From positions 434,001-498,000 of the forward strand of contig NZ_SJPP01000001.1 of NCBI RefSeq assembly GCF_007860075.1: a stretch of 64,000 bases of DNA, given 5' to 3'. A model generated the notes under the pieces. It did not search any database. It had not been told where the DNA came from and worked only from the letters and a program-made list of their open reading frames with translations. Source of the stretch: Symmachiella macrocystis. Lineage in GTDB: Bacteria; Planctomycetota; Planctomycetia; Planctomycetales; Planctomycetaceae. The position numbers and the translations under genes were made by a program. Shown here one piece after another: positions 18,785 to 29,500 of this stretch; position 1 is the first letter of the stretch, and each line of letters opens with the position of its first letter.

Positions 18785-20095
18785 ATGCGAATCGCCCCCA
18801 GCATGGCTTGCCTGATTGTAGCCACCATTTCGGCTTCAATGGCCGCAGCTGCTGAGCAGACGCCGCGGACCAATGTGATTCTGATCATGGCCGACGACAT
18901 CGGCTACGAATGCTTCGGCTGTTACGGCAGTCGGCAATACAGCACACCAAATATCGATGCGATGGCCGCGCAGGGAATGCGGTTTACGCATTGCTATTCA
19001 CAACCGCTCTGCACACCAAGTCGCGTAAAACTGATGACGGGCCTGTCCAATGCCCGCAACTATTCGGCGTTCTCGGTGCTCAACAAAAGTCAAAAAACAA
19101 TCGGCGATTACTTCGGCCATGCAGGATTTCGGACAGCCGTGGCCGGCAAATGGCAGTTGTATGGCGCGGAGCACTACAAGCCGCGCTTCCGCGGCCAAGG
19201 GACGCTGCCCGGGGATGCGGGGTTCGAGAACTTCTGTTTGTGGCAAGTCGATCGCCTGGGAGAGCGGTACAAAGCGCCCTTGTTGCAGATCGATGGCAAG
19301 AACCGCCAATTCGACAAAAGTCACTACGGACCCGAGGTGGCTTGCGACTATCTGATTGATTTTATGAAACGCTCAAAGGACGAACCATTCTTTGTGTATT
19401 ACCCCATGATTCTCGTCCACAACCCGTTTGTACCAACGCCCGATAGCCAGTCATCCAATAAAAAGAAAAAGCAACGCAATTTTGAGGACATGGTTGCCTA
19501 TATGGACAAACTCGTGGGACGGATTGTCACCACGACAGAAGAACTGGATATTGCCGAGCGGACTTTGATCCTTTTTGTCGGCGACAATGGAACGAACAAA
19601 AAAATCACGTCACAGCTCAACGGTCGCGCGATCCAAGGGGGAAAGGGACTGATGACCGACGCCGGAACACGCGTGGCACTGGTCGCACTGCAGCCCGGAA
19701 CCGTCCCTGTAGGAAGCGTGTGCGAGGATCTTGTCGACTTCTCCGATATGCTCCCCACCACTTTACAGGCCGTCGGAGCACCCGTTCCTGACGGACTGGA
19801 TGGGCGTAGTTTTTGGCCGCAATTGCAGGGCCAAACCGGAACGCCGCGAGAATGGATCTATTGCTACTATTGTTCGCGACCGGAAAGAACCACGCCGAGC
19901 CGCTTCGTCCGCGACCAACGCTGGAAACTGTACGGCGACGGTCGGTTTTATGACGTCGCGAATGACGTGCTTGAGAAATCTCCCATACAACAAATCGAAG
20001 TGGGCAGTGCTGCCGCTGCTGCCAAAAAGAAATTGGCAGCCGCACTGCAGTCGATGCCCAGCGAAGGGCAATCGTTACTTCAATTCGATCGCTGA
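18785..20095 (+). CDS. Type I sulfatase (alkaline phosphatase superfamily)
   Basis: 436 residues with a signal peptide of about 22 residues ending MAAAAEQ. The metal site NVILIMADDIG and the modification motif CTPSRVKLMTG with Cys76 are present; Cys76 is expected to become formylglycine, the catalytic nucleophile. VAGKWQLYG carries a catalytic Lys, and FVGDNGTNK supplies late metal ligands. It is shorter than many arylsulfatases (450-550). AAGGGAT precedes the ATG. The substrate is not readable, but sulfated polysaccharide is likely in this phylum. No formylglycine-generating enzyme gene is nearby. The aldo/keto reductase follows after 46 bases. Confidence 0.92.
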   Translation: MRIAPSMACLIVATISASMAAAAEQTPRTNVILIMADDIGYECFGCYGSRQYSTPNIDAMAAQGMRFTHCYSQPLCTPSRVKLMTGLSNARNYSAFSVLNKSQKTIGDYFGHAGFRTAVAGKWQLYGAEHYKPRFRGQGTLPGDAGFENFCLWQVDRLGERYKAPLLQIDGKNRQFDKSHYGPEVACDYLIDFMKRSKDEPFFVYYPMILVHNPFVPTPDSQSSNKKKKQRNFEDMVAYMDKLVGRIVTTTEELDIAERTLILFVGDNGTNKKITSQLNGRAIQGGKGLMTDAGTRVALVALQPGTVPVGSVCEDLVDFSDMLPTTLQAVGAPVPDGLDGRSFWPQLQGQTGTPREWIYCYYCSRPERTTPSRFVRDQRWKLYGDGRFYDVANDVLEKSPIQQIEVGSAAAAAKKKLAAALQSMPSEGQSLLQFDR

Positions 20096-20141
20096 CATCC
20101 CCATCAGTACGCAATTTTTCTGCCCGAACAAGGAACGCAAC

Positions 20142-21011
20142 GTGCAATATCGAGCGATCGGCAACACGGATTTGAAAGTCAGCACCATCGGGATGGGCTG
20201 CGTGACATTCGGTCGCGAGATTGACCGAGAGACCTCATTCACGATTCTCGATCATGCCTACGAACAGGGAATCACTCTCTACGACACAGCTGAAGCATAC
20301 GCCGCCGGCGCCTCGGAGACTGTCCTCGGTGAATGGATCGCCGACCGTGGTGTGCGAGACAAGATCGTCTTAGCCACAAAGGTCTCCGGCACGCTCACCC
20401 GACAGCGGGTCCTCTCCTCCGCCGAAGAGAGCCTGCAACGGTTGCAGACCGACTGCATTGATCTGTTTCAATTGCACAGTTGGGACAACGAGACGCCGCT
20501 GGAAGAGACACTGGCGGCGTTATCCGCCTTGGTCGATCAAGGCAAGGTGCGCTATCTCGGTTGCAGCAATTGGACGGCTGCACAATTACGCGACGCATTG
20601 GAAATCACCCAAGCGTCCGGTGGTGCGCGAATGGAATCGGTGCAGCCGCCCTACAATCTCGTGCAACGCGATATCGAAACCGACCTGCTGCCGTTGTGTG
20701 CCGAACAACAGATCGGTGTGATCAGCTACAGCCCATTGGCCGCCGGATTTCTCACGGGCAAATACAGCCGCGACGGTGAGGTCCCCGCCGGAACCCGCTT
20801 CGACGTGATTCCCGGCCATCAACCCATTTATTTCACTGAGCGTGGGTTCAGCGTTTTGGACGAATTGCGGGCTGAGTCCGAACGGACCGGTCGCAGCATG
20901 ATTGAACTGGCGCTCTCCTGGACATTCAGCCAACCGGGTATTACGTCCGTCCTCATCGGCGCCCGCAACCAGTCACACGTCGACCAAGCACTGAATGCCC
21001 TGCCTAAATAA
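20142..21011 (+). CDS. Aldo/keto reductase
   Basis: 289 residues from a GTG at 20142 with AAGGAACG just upstream; the open frame extends back to 19731 but overlaps the sulfatase. The catalytic tetrad of the family is visible: Asp and Tyr in LYDTAEAYAAG, Lys in LATKVSG, His in LFQLHSWD. The NADPH site is suggested by SYSPLAAGFLTGKY and by LIGARNQSHVDQ near the end. It reduces carbonyls with NADPH; sugar or aldehyde substrates are typical. It directly follows the sulfatase and may be cotranscribed. Confidence 0.9.
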   Translation: MQYRAIGNTDLKVSTIGMGCVTFGREIDRETSFTILDHAYEQGITLYDTAEAYAAGASETVLGEWIADRGVRDKIVLATKVSGTLTRQRVLSSAEESLQRLQTDCIDLFQLHSWDNETPLEETLAALSALVDQGKVRYLGCSNWTAAQLRDALEITQASGGARMESVQPPYNLVQRDIETDLLPLCAEQQIGVISYSPLAAGFLTGKYSRDGEVPAGTRFDVIPGHQPIYFTERGFSVLDELRAESERTGRSMIELALSWTFSQPGITSVLIGARNQSHVDQALNALPK

Positions 21012-21195
21012 TCGTTGAACTGGCAGCCGAACCACCGTCTCCCCCCTTTTTTGCCTCTAGCCATCTGATATAATCCAACGAATGGGTGAAGATCCGTTCA
21101 CCTCCCCCGACAAAGAGTGCAGATATTTGCAGGATGCATGCAACTTTCTGCATGTCGAGAAGCGGCACGAGAGCAATTTTCAACGGGAGACAGTC

Positions 21196-21861
21196 ATGCA
21201 AAAATTGATCGAAGGTATTCACCGTTTCCAACGAAGTTTGTTCAGCCAGAACCAACGGCTGTTTGAGACACTCGTGGACGGACAGAAACCGCTGGCGTTA
21301 TTCATCACCTGCTCCGACTCCCGCATCGACCCCAATTGGCTCACCCAGACGAAACCGGGGGAACTGTTTATCCAACGGACTGCGGGCAACATCGTGCCCC
21401 CCTACGGTGCAGTCATGGGGGGAGAGGCGGCAACGATTGAATATGCTATCAATGCTCTCAAGGTGAAGGACATCATTATCTGCGGACACTCTCACTGCGG
21501 GGCAATGAGTGGACTGTTGGACCAAGCGAGCATCGAAAAAATGCCGGCCGTTAAGGCCTATTTGGATCACGCCGAAGCGACACGCCGCATCGTCGAAGAA
21601 AATTATACGCATATCACCGACCCCGAAAAACGACTGACACTGACTGTCGAAGAAAACGTGCTCGTCCAACTCGAAAACCTACGTACCCATCCAACAGTGG
21701 CAGCCGCACTGAGTCGCAACGACCTCAAACTGCATGGCTGGGTCTACAAGTTTGAGACAGGCGATGTGTTCGCTTTTAATCCTGACAAGAGTCAGTTCCT
21801 GCCGGTCGAAGATGTGGAACGGCCCCAAAACCAATCCGACTGGTCGCTCCCCCCCATTTAA
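21196..21861 (+). CDS. Beta-class carbonic anhydrase
   Basis: 221 residues from the ATG at 21196, chosen because GGGAGA stands upstream and the family normally begins near here ([14 protein letters not shown]). The zinc ligands and catalytic dyad are clear: Cys and Asp-Arg in ITCSDSRID, and His and Cys in CGHSHCGAM. The enzyme interconverts carbon dioxide and bicarbonate in the cytoplasm. It looks monocistronic, with 184 bases upstream and 227 downstream without a gene. Confidence 0.95.
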   Translation: MQKLIEGIHRFQRSLFSQNQRLFETLVDGQKPLALFITCSDSRIDPNWLTQTKPGELFIQRTAGNIVPPYGAVMGGEAATIEYAINALKVKDIIICGHSHCGAMSGLLDQASIEKMPAVKAYLDHAEATRRIVEENYTHITDPEKRLTLTVEENVLVQLENLRTHPTVAAALSRNDLKLHGWVYKFETGDVFAFNPDKSQFLPVEDVERPQNQSDWSLPPI

Positions 21862-22088
21862 AGGTGGATTGAATTCCAGCGGCATGCTTCGCTCTTTGCG
21901 TACTCCTCACCGACCCAATTCTGTGTAACAATGCATAGGATCTACACCGGAGTCGTTGTCTGATTCGCTTGCTCGTTGATGACAAGACGCGCAATGACTT
22001 CCCGCAAAATGTCATGCCGCGGGACTATAATAGAAGTGCCCACTTGGACTGCTGACTGACACATCCCATAGTCTTTAGATGAGACTCG

Positions 22089-22211
22089 ATGTTCGAAGTC
22101 CAATCTACAGAAAATGATAGAACTTATCGGCTAGCGATCGTCGGTCTATTGACGCTAAGCGTCGTCTCCTTAGCCGTCACCGTTTGGATCATGGTCGTTT
22201 ATCTGCGGTAA
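22089..22211 (+). CDS. Small single-TM protein (40 aa), hypothetical
   Basis: A short frame from ATG 22089 to TAA 22211 encodes a hydrophilic head (MFEVQSTENDRTYR), one hydrophobic stretch of about 20 residues and the tail YLR. A TATAAT at 22026-22031 lies about 58 bases upstream. The frame ends inside the start of the damaged kinase gene, so it may be an accessory membrane peptide of that locus or chance. No homology is recognised. Confidence 0.35.
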   Translation: MFEVQSTENDRTYRLAIVGLLTLSVVSLAVTVWIMVVYLR

Positions 22212-22524
22212 CAAGAGATTGTTCAAAATCTGATCCAACTCCTACCCGCCGGCGCCCCGAGACCTCTGCCGAAGAACTGGCCGGTGAACTTCGCTGGCAA
22301 TTTCGCCTAACAATCCTCGTCGTACTGAATCTGATTGTGACTGGTATTGCGGTCGTGTTACTGTGGCGAGCTTACCGCTCATCGCAAGAATCGCTGCGCA
22401 ATATCATGGGACTGGCATGGGACTTGCGTTGTGTGACAAGATCATCCGCCAACACCGTGGCAGCCTCGATTTTCGCAGTGGAGATGAAGGAACCACCTTC
22501 ACCATCACGCTTCCGTTGGGTTAA
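22184..22524 (+). pseudogene. Histidine kinase remnant: N-terminal TM part joined out of frame to the C-terminal ATPase end
   Basis: One frame reads a soluble stretch, one membrane helix (LTILVVLNLIVTGIAVVLLW) and SSQESLRN, the beginning of a sensor kinase. At about 22405-22420 the reading must shift by one frame to continue as TGMGLALCDKIIRQHRGSL and then FRSGDEGTTFTITLPLG, ending in TAA at 22522. That is the G2 box and final strands of a HATPase domain. Everything between (sensor/PAS, H box, N box, G1) is missing. So this is a kinase gene with a large internal deletion. It is followed by an equally deleted response regulator. Confidence 0.8.
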
Positions 22525-22553
22525 GGCATTTTTTGACGGAATTTCACGCAGCT

Positions 22554-22886
22554 ATGCACGACGGATTCAACATATTAATTGTCGATGACGAACCCAACAT
22601 TCGCTCCGGTTTGGCCAATGGCCTCATGAAAGAGGCGGACGTCATTGCCACCGCTCGGGACGTCCACCATGCGCTAGAAATATTTGACGAGGGGGATTAC
22701 CGCCTCGTCTCCACGGCCGCCCCAACGCGTATCCGCTCGCTGACGGAAGTCGCCGAAGATGCCGAAAAGGATGCCATTCAAGCTGCATTGGCCGCCTCCG
22801 ACTGCCACCGCGAACAAACCGCAAAAGCACTCGGGGTCAGTGTGCGGACGCTGCATTATAAAATGAGCCGCTACGGCCTGCATTGA
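22554..22886 (+). pseudogene. NtrC-type response regulator remnant with the AAA+ core deleted
   Basis: 110 codons, in frame. The first part is a receiver N-terminus (FNILIVDDEPNIRSGLANGL up to about EIFDEGDYRLV), which stops before the phosphoacceptor Asp. The second part (EKDAIQAALAASDCHREQTA then KALGVSVRTLHYKMSRYGLH) is a Fis-type helix-turn-helix. The phosphoacceptor half of the receiver and the whole sigma-54 AAA+ domain, some 300 residues, are absent. The product could still bind DNA as a small repressor-like protein, but a deletion fossil is the simpler reading. It is distinct in sequence from the intact regulator at 17293. Confidence 0.75.
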
Positions 22887-23040
22887 AGCAGATCCTCACG
22901 CATTTCGCGGTTGGCCAATCATATAGAATGCGGCGGCGTCTCTCAGTATAGAACGTCACATCGGTCGGGGAAGGCTAACTCGATCACTGCGTTTTCACAC
23001 CGCGCTGCAGTGCGAATGACAAATGTTGTTGGGAGCGGCA

Positions 23041-23925
23041 TCAGCTTGTTACTTCGGGCGGAACAACATCGACCTCGACGCTCATACGGTGCTCGCCACC
23101 GCCAATGATGATGCCTTGAATCGGACAGACGTCGTTGTACTCGCGTCCCCATCCGACTGTGATGTGATCGGTCGAAGCCAAGACATTGTTCGTGGGATCG
23201 ATGCCGACCCAGCCGACATCTCCACAATACACCGCTAGCCAGGCATGCGACGCGTCCGAGCCCACCAGTCGCGGTTTCCCCGGCGGCGGCTCGGTTCTCA
23301 AATAGCCGCTCACATAGCGCGCCGCTAAGCCAATCGAGCGCAGACAGCCGATTTGCAAATGAGCGAAATCTTGGCAAACGCCATGGCGTTGTTCAAAGAC
23401 TTCCCGGATCGGCGTGTGGACCGTCGTCGCCCGGGGATCATAAGTGAAGTCGTTGTAGATCCGTGCAGTTAAGTCGATCACGCCCGCCAAAATCGGTCGC
23501 CCTGAGGGAAACGATAGCTTGACGTACTCCGCTAATTCTGGGAAACGCTGAATACTCGACGAATCAAACACATACTGATACGCATCGAGTACGTCGGCCG
23601 ACCGGTCCGTCTTCAACTGGGCCGCCACGTGCTCCCACGAGGCCGTGTCGTCGGGATTATATTCCGGGGCAGCGGAAACCGCCACGTCGCTCGTCGCCGT
23701 AACGGTCAGACCGCGATGCGTTTGATAAATCGAAAAATAGGAGACGTTATTGCCGAAGTAATCCCTGCCATAACTCACCGAGAATGGCTCGGGATGAATC
23801 AACAGACGGAATTCGTCAGGGACTTGGTTGGACATCGTCCGCGGAGCGAGATGCACCAAGTTATGGCACACCGGTACCGCTTCGGAGTACATATATTTCG
23901 TGGTGTGGGTGATGTGGTAATTCAC
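23041..23925 (-). CDS. Transglutaminase-like cysteine protease family protein
   Basis: 294 residues from a GTG at 23925 that overlaps the stop of the upstream gene as GTGA. An N-terminal beta-sandwich (Bact_transglu_N type, starting YHITHTTKYMYSE) precedes a transglutaminase core with the triad Cys184 (HGVCQDFAH), His227 (DASHAWLAV) and Asp243 (GIDPTNN). No signal peptide is seen, so it is probably cytoplasmic. Such proteins cleave or form amide bonds; in bacteria they occur beside ATP-grasp and alpha-E proteins and are thought to act on peptides. It is the last gene of the reverse cluster that starts at 29926. Confidence 0.9.
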   Translation of the reverse strand: MNYHITHTTKYMYSEAVPVCHNLVHLAPRTMSNQVPDEFRLLIHPEPFSVSYGRDYFGNNVSYFSIYQTHRGLTVTATSDVAVSAAPEYNPDDTASWEHVAAQLKTDRSADVLDAYQYVFDSSSIQRFPELAEYVKLSFPSGRPILAGVIDLTARIYNDFTYDPRATTVHTPIREVFEQRHGVCQDFAHLQIGCLRSIGLAARYVSGYLRTEPPPGKPRLVGSDASHAWLAVYCGDVGWVGIDPTNNVLASTDHITVGWGREYNDVCPIQGIIIGGGEHRMSVEVDVVPPEVTS

Positions 23926-26489
23926 TGCGGGCTAATATCAGCAAGCTGGTGAGATGGGGCTGCGTGAACAAGGTAGCGATGCGAAATCGCTTCAGCAAGT
24001 TTTGGTAGTTGGGACTCCCATTCGGCCGTCAGTCGCTCCAACGGTTCATGATCGCCCAACGCATGCACTTCGGCGATGGCTTGAATATCCATCAGGCGGA
24101 CGGAATGCAGCAACGACATGGCCAACCGTTGTTCGGCTGCGTAATCGGGCGAGGTTTTATCGCGCGGCAACTGTTCCACATGTTCAACCAACTGCACAAA
24201 CTGAAACGCCAGCGCACGCGGATTCGTTTCGTCCGTGAGCACCAGATCGAGGACTGCCGCCAACTGCCGGTTGGCCAGATAGCGCGCGCGATACGTCATC
24301 AGGCTGTCGGCAACCTCCAGAACAGTTCCTAAAACCGGCCCAGGAAATTCCGGCATGGGGATGAAACAGTTTTTCACCAAGCTGATGATCTGCAACGAAC
24401 GTTCCAGCCGCCGTCCCAATTCCAGGAAATGAAACGCCTGCGTACGTGTCATGCTCTCCATGATCACCCCGCTAAACGCCGCGAATTTGGCAATCAACTC
24501 GTCGGTCATCGCCAACAAGTCCGACAGGGTCGTCGTCCCATGTTCGGCTGGGCGAAAATCTTCGTCGATGCCGTGAATAATTCGCCAGGTATCGAGCGAA
24601 ATGCGATCGCGTACGATTGCCCCCAACCGATAGACTTCGTCCAAGATCGAACGCAAGCAGGAGGGCTGCGAAGAATCGAAGACCGCCATCGGCAAATCGT
24701 ATTCAATCGCCGGCAGTTGGCCGCGCATTTTGTTGATGGCATAACCCGGTTCGATTTGGCCCTGGTCCGCCAAACATCTAAGCAGCACCGGGACTTCCAC
24801 GTCGCTGGTGGACCGCGTTTCGCCGCTGAGCCGGCTTGCTGCGGATCGCAACAGTCGCGCCGTTGCCTCGGCGCGTTCCATTTGACGTCCCAGCCAAAAA
24901 AAGTTGTCGGCCGTTCGACTGGGAAGCTCGGCTCCGCTGCGCCGCAGCGTAATGGCCCGGCCCGGTTCTTCCAACAGGGTCACCTGATCGACCGGTCCGT
25001 CGGCTAAGATCCAAACGTCCTTGCTGCCTTCTCCCTTGCGAACCGACAGTTCGAGCGGATCGAGCGCTGAGGACGTGCGGGCCAATGCCCCTTGCATGAC
25101 TGTATATTTCTCGCCATCCGTCACCAAATAGCCCCGCAACGCCAAATAGGCCGGATGCAGATCACGCCTCCAAATGGGAACCGTGGAACGGGCTACCTTC
25201 TCCTGGGCCGCGAATTGCACCGGATTGGCTTTGATCGTGTTCGCTAACTCCGTTGAGGACATATTCGCCAACGCCTCGCGCGTGGGGCCATCTTTTCCAC
25301 GATTGCGAAACGCCGGCTGAATAATCAGTTTGTCCAGGTTTTTCAGTACGTGTGCCAAACCGTCCGGTTGTCCACACCACCACGACGCCACGCCGGGGAT
25401 CAACAGTTCCTCGCCGAGCAACAGTTGGCATAACCGCGGCATGAATGCCATAAACGCCACGGATTCGACCAGCCCGCTCCCCAAGGCATTGGCAACGCCC
25501 ACCGTGCCGTTACGCGTCGACTGTCGCAACCCGGCAATACCCAGCCCCGACTTCGATCCCAACTCCAACGGATCACAATCACTGCTGTTCTGCCGCCGCA
25601 GGATCACATCGACCGGCAGCAATCCGCCCAAAGTCTTGAGCATGACTTGGTCGTTCCGCACGGCCAGATCACCCCCTTCGACCAGGGTGTACTCCAGATA
25701 GCGAGCCAGATAGGAATCTTCAAAATAGTTTAGGCTCGTCGGTCCATGGCTCAGCAACACCACCCGCGGGTTTTCCGTATGTTGCGGAGCAAGACTGTGC
25801 AATGTCTCTTGGGCCGCGATAAAAAACGGAGCCAACCGCTCGACCTGACAGCGATGAAAAATGTCCGGCAACATCCGCGAGACGACGATACGGTTTTCCA
25901 AGGCATATCCCAGCCCCGAGGGAGCTTCCGTTCGGTCCGCCAGTATCCACCATTCTCCGTTGGGCGAACGCGCCAAATCCGCTGCATAAAAGTGGAGCAT
26001 GTGCTGGGACGGATTCAGTTGTCCGTGATACGGACGCAAAAATCCCGGATGCGCGTACAACAATTCCGGCGGCAATAACCCTTGCTTAACGAGTGTTTGC
26101 TCACCGTACAAATCCTGCAGGACCAGGTTCAGCAACCGGGCGCGTTGTGTCAGCGCCACGGAAACCTTATCCCATTCCGCTGCGGATATCATGAGCGGAA
26201 TCGCATCCAGCTCCCACGGCCGCAACTTGTCTTCGGGCGTAGCATAGCCGCCAAACGCAAAGTCATTGGCCTGCACCGTCCGCTGCGCTTGCTGCCAACG
26301 CCGCGCAAATTCTTCACGGCCGATTCCATTGATGGAATCCAAAAAGCCGCGGGTATGTGCGCGCGGAGTTCCATTAGCGGCAATAAATTCATCATAAGCC
26401 CCGCCAGGCGGCGCGTAATTTTGAATCAGACCGTTCACGGACAGAGGGGATGTGGGCACGATGTCGTTCGGTTCCTGAAGTTGTACCAT
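23922..26489 (-). CDS. Circularly permuted ATP-grasp / alpha-E fusion protein with degenerate ATP-grasp motifs
   Basis: 855 residues. Residues 1 to about 510 are a circularly permuted ATP-grasp domain and about 525 to 840 an alpha-helical alpha-E domain (starts SRTADNFFWLGRQMERAEAT). Compared with the stand-alone homolog at 31319, the expected metal/ATP residues are lost: [12 protein letters not shown] there is WILADRTEAPSG here (positions 182-192), and [12 protein letters not shown] there is IIQPAFRNRGKDG here (from 389). So the ATP-grasp half may be inactive and serve as a partner of an active ligase. The start is 35 bases after the stop of the DUF2126 gene, and its own stop overlaps the next start, so all three are one operon. 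Confidence 0.9.
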   Translation of the reverse strand: MVQLQEPNDIVPTSPLSVNGLIQNYAPPGGAYDEFIAANGTPRAHTRGFLDSINGIGREEFARRWQQAQRTVQANDFAFGGYATPEDKLRPWELDAIPLMISAAEWDKVSVALTQRARLLNLVLQDLYGEQTLVKQGLLPPELLYAHPGFLRPYHGQLNPSQHMLHFYAADLARSPNGEWWILADRTEAPSGLGYALENRIVVSRMLPDIFHRCQVERLAPFFIAAQETLHSLAPQHTENPRVVLLSHGPTSLNYFEDSYLARYLEYTLVEGGDLAVRNDQVMLKTLGGLLPVDVILRRQNSSDCDPLELGSKSGLGIAGLRQSTRNGTVGVANALGSGLVESVAFMAFMPRLCQLLLGEELLIPGVASWWCGQPDGLAHVLKNLDKLIIQPAFRNRGKDGPTREALANMSSTELANTIKANPVQFAAQEKVARSTVPIWRRDLHPAYLALRGYLVTDGEKYTVMQGALARTSSALDPLELSVRKGEGSKDVWILADGPVDQVTLLEEPGRAITLRRSGAELPSRTADNFFWLGRQMERAEATARLLRSAASRLSGETRSTSDVEVPVLLRCLADQGQIEPGYAINKMRGQLPAIEYDLPMAVFDSSQPSCLRSILDEVYRLGAIVRDRISLDTWRIIHGIDEDFRPAEHGTTTLSDLLAMTDELIAKFAAFSGVIMESMTRTQAFHFLELGRRLERSLQIISLVKNCFIPMPEFPGPVLGTVLEVADSLMTYRARYLANRQLAAVLDLVLTDETNPRALAFQFVQLVEHVEQLPRDKTSPDYAAEQRLAMSLLHSVRLMDIQAIAEVHALGDHEPLERLTAEWESQLPKLAEAISHRYLVHAAPSHQLADISPQ

Positions 26490-26524
26490 GACGCCCGATT
26501 CGCTAATCGAAATAAATCGGAAGT

Positions 26525-29500
26525 CTATACTTTGACGCGATTTCGGCGAAGGTCAAGCGTAAACGGAAACACTTCGTTCTGCTCGTCGTCTGGAATCGTT
26601 GTTGCTCCGCCGGTATGCCCCATCTTAAAGAACCGAGAAGCACGGCGGCCCTCCGCTTCATACGCATTGACAGGGAAATCATCCGGATTCCGACCGCCGG
26701 GATGTCCGACGTGGTACTTACAACCACCGACCGAACGGCCCAACCATGTATCCAACACATCGAACACCAACGGCTCATCGACAGGAATTGTAGGATGGAG
26801 GCAATTCGGTGGTTGCCAAGCCCGATACCGCACACCGGCCACAAATTCGCCCGCTGTGCCGGTGGGATGCAAAGGCACCTTGCGTCCGTTGCACGTGATC
26901 ACGTGACGCGCATCGAACATGCCCCGTGCCTTGACCTGCAGTCGTTGTACGGACGAATCGACGTAGCGGGCCGTAGCGCCGCCAGCCGGTTCTTCACCCA
27001 GCACGTACCACGGTTCCACAGCGGTCCGCAGTTCCAGCGAAATCCCCATTTGCTCCATTTCACCGATGACCGGAAAACGAAACTCAAAGTGCGGCGCAAA
27101 CCAATCCGCGTCCAATGAAATCCCAGCCACTGCTGTTTCTTCAATCACATCGTTGAAATCCTGCCGAATGAAATGCGGCAACATCCAGCGATCATGAATC
27201 GAGCGGTACCAGTCCATCAGCTTCGCCTGATAAGGTTTTTCCCAAAACCGTGCGACCAATGCTCGCAACAACAACTGTTGTGTGAGACTCATTTGCCAAT
27301 GCGGGGGCATCTCAAAGGCGCGAAACTCCACTAATCCCAAGCGTCCCGTCGCACTGTCGGGCGAATACAGTTTGTCGATGCAAAACTCGGCGCGGTGCGT
27401 GTTGCCAGTCAGATCCACCAGCAAATGCCGAAAAACGCGGTCGACCAACCAGGGGGGACAGGGACCCTTTTCCGGAATTTGTTCGAACGCGATCTGCAAT
27501 TCGTAAGTCGCATCGCCGCGGCCTTCATCCACCCGCGGCGCTTGGCTCGTCGGACCAATAAATCGCCCTGAAAACAGATACGACAACGAGGGATGATTGT
27601 GCCAATACGCCACTAAGCTTCGCAGCAAATCGGGACGCCGCAAAAACGGACTGTCCGCCGGTGTCAGCGCCCCCATGACCACATGGTTACCGCCTCCCGT
27701 ACCGGTGTGCGTGCCATCGACGTCAAATTTTTCGGTCCCCAACCGCGACAAACGGGCATCCTCATAAATCCCCGAAGCGATGGAAACCAACTCCGGCCAA
27801 TTCTCGGCCGGTTGCACATTCACCTCGATCACCCCCGGATCGGGCGTGACCTTCACGTGTTGCAACCGATAATCGGACGGCGGCAAGTAACCCTCGATGA
27901 TCACCGGCATCTCAAGTTCAGCGGCGGTCTGTTCGATCGCCGTAATCAGATCGAGATAATCTTCCAAACGGTCCACCGGAGGCATGAACACATGCAAAAC
28001 CCCGTTGCGTACTTCAAAACACATAGCGGTGCGGACAATTCCGCTCTCGTATTCTTTCCGCGTGATGTCGTTGTGGGGGGGCTGCTCCTCAGGTGACGAA
28101 TTGTCCTCTGAGGAATTCTCAGCGGATTCCGAGAGTTCACCTCCCGGTCCGACTGGCTGGAGCGCGTGGTCGCGCGTCCGTGCACGAGTCGATTGAGAAT
28201 TGAGGCGGGCCGAGTAGTTTTGGCGAAAGAATTCGAAATCGGGAAGTTGTTTGGAAGGCTCAAACGGAACAACCGGCACCGAAACATAGTCCCCCGGCCC
28301 TTCAACCGGTAACGAATCCAACGGCAAACGTAGCCCCATGGGCGAATCACCCGGGACTAAAAACATCTGTTCGGGACGGACCGGCCACTGACCGCTCAAC
28401 CAGCGCGGTTGAGCATTCCACCATTGATGGACCAACGGCAGCACACAACCCACCTTTGCAGTGAGTCCCTGCCCAAACACGCGGGCCAACCGTGCGCGTT
28501 CCTCTTTGTCTTCCAAATCGGCTTTATGAACTTCGGTATTCACCGCCAGCCGCCGCTCTTTCCAGACATAATACATGGCATCTTCGTACGCCGGCGCAAT
28601 GTGTTCGGGATTGACGTCGAGTCGTTTCGCCAACGCCGCCGAAAACTGTTCTGCATGTTCGACCGTGTGCCCGTAGTCTTGATTCGGATCAGCCAACAGT
28701 GCGGTGTTGTCCCACATCGGTTGGCCGTCCGTTCTCCACATGCAAGTCAGTGCCCAGCGGGGCAATGGTTCGCCGGGATACCATTTGCCCTGTCCGTAAT
28801 GAATCAATCCTCCGTCAGCATAGCGTTCACGCAAACGACTGATCAGATTGCCCGCGAGGCGGCGTTTGTTCGGCCCGATAGCGGCGGTCTTCCATTCGTC
28901 GCCATCCATGTCGTCGATCGACACAAACGTCGGTTCGCCCCCCATGGTCAGCCGCACATCCCCTTGATTCAACAGTTCGTCGACCTCATGGCCGGTCGCT
29001 TCGATCCGCTGCCACTCAGCATCGCTATACGGTTTAGTGACGCGGGGGTCTTCGTGGACGCGCGTGACGGTCATCTCATGCCGGAATGTGACTTCGCATT
29101 CCCCGATGGATCCGGTAATTGGCGCCGCATTGATGGGTTCGGGCGTACACGCCAGCGGAATGTGGCCTTCGCCGGCCAACAAACCCGACGTAGGATCTAA
29201 TCCAATCCAACCGGCGCCCGGTAGATAGACCTCCGCCCAGGCATGCAGATCGGTAAAGTCCTCTGTAGCGCCCGAGGGACCATCCAGCGATTCGACATCC
29301 GGCTTGAGTTGAATCAAATATCCCGAGACGAAGCGTGCGGCCAACCCCAATCGCCGTAATAGTTGAACCATCAACCACGCACTGTCCCGGCAGGATCCGC
29401 TGCCCAACTCTAAAGTTTCCTCCGGGGTTTGCACGCCATGCTCCAACCGGACGACGTAACTCACGATCTGTTGCAGACGCCGGTTCAGATCAACAATGAA

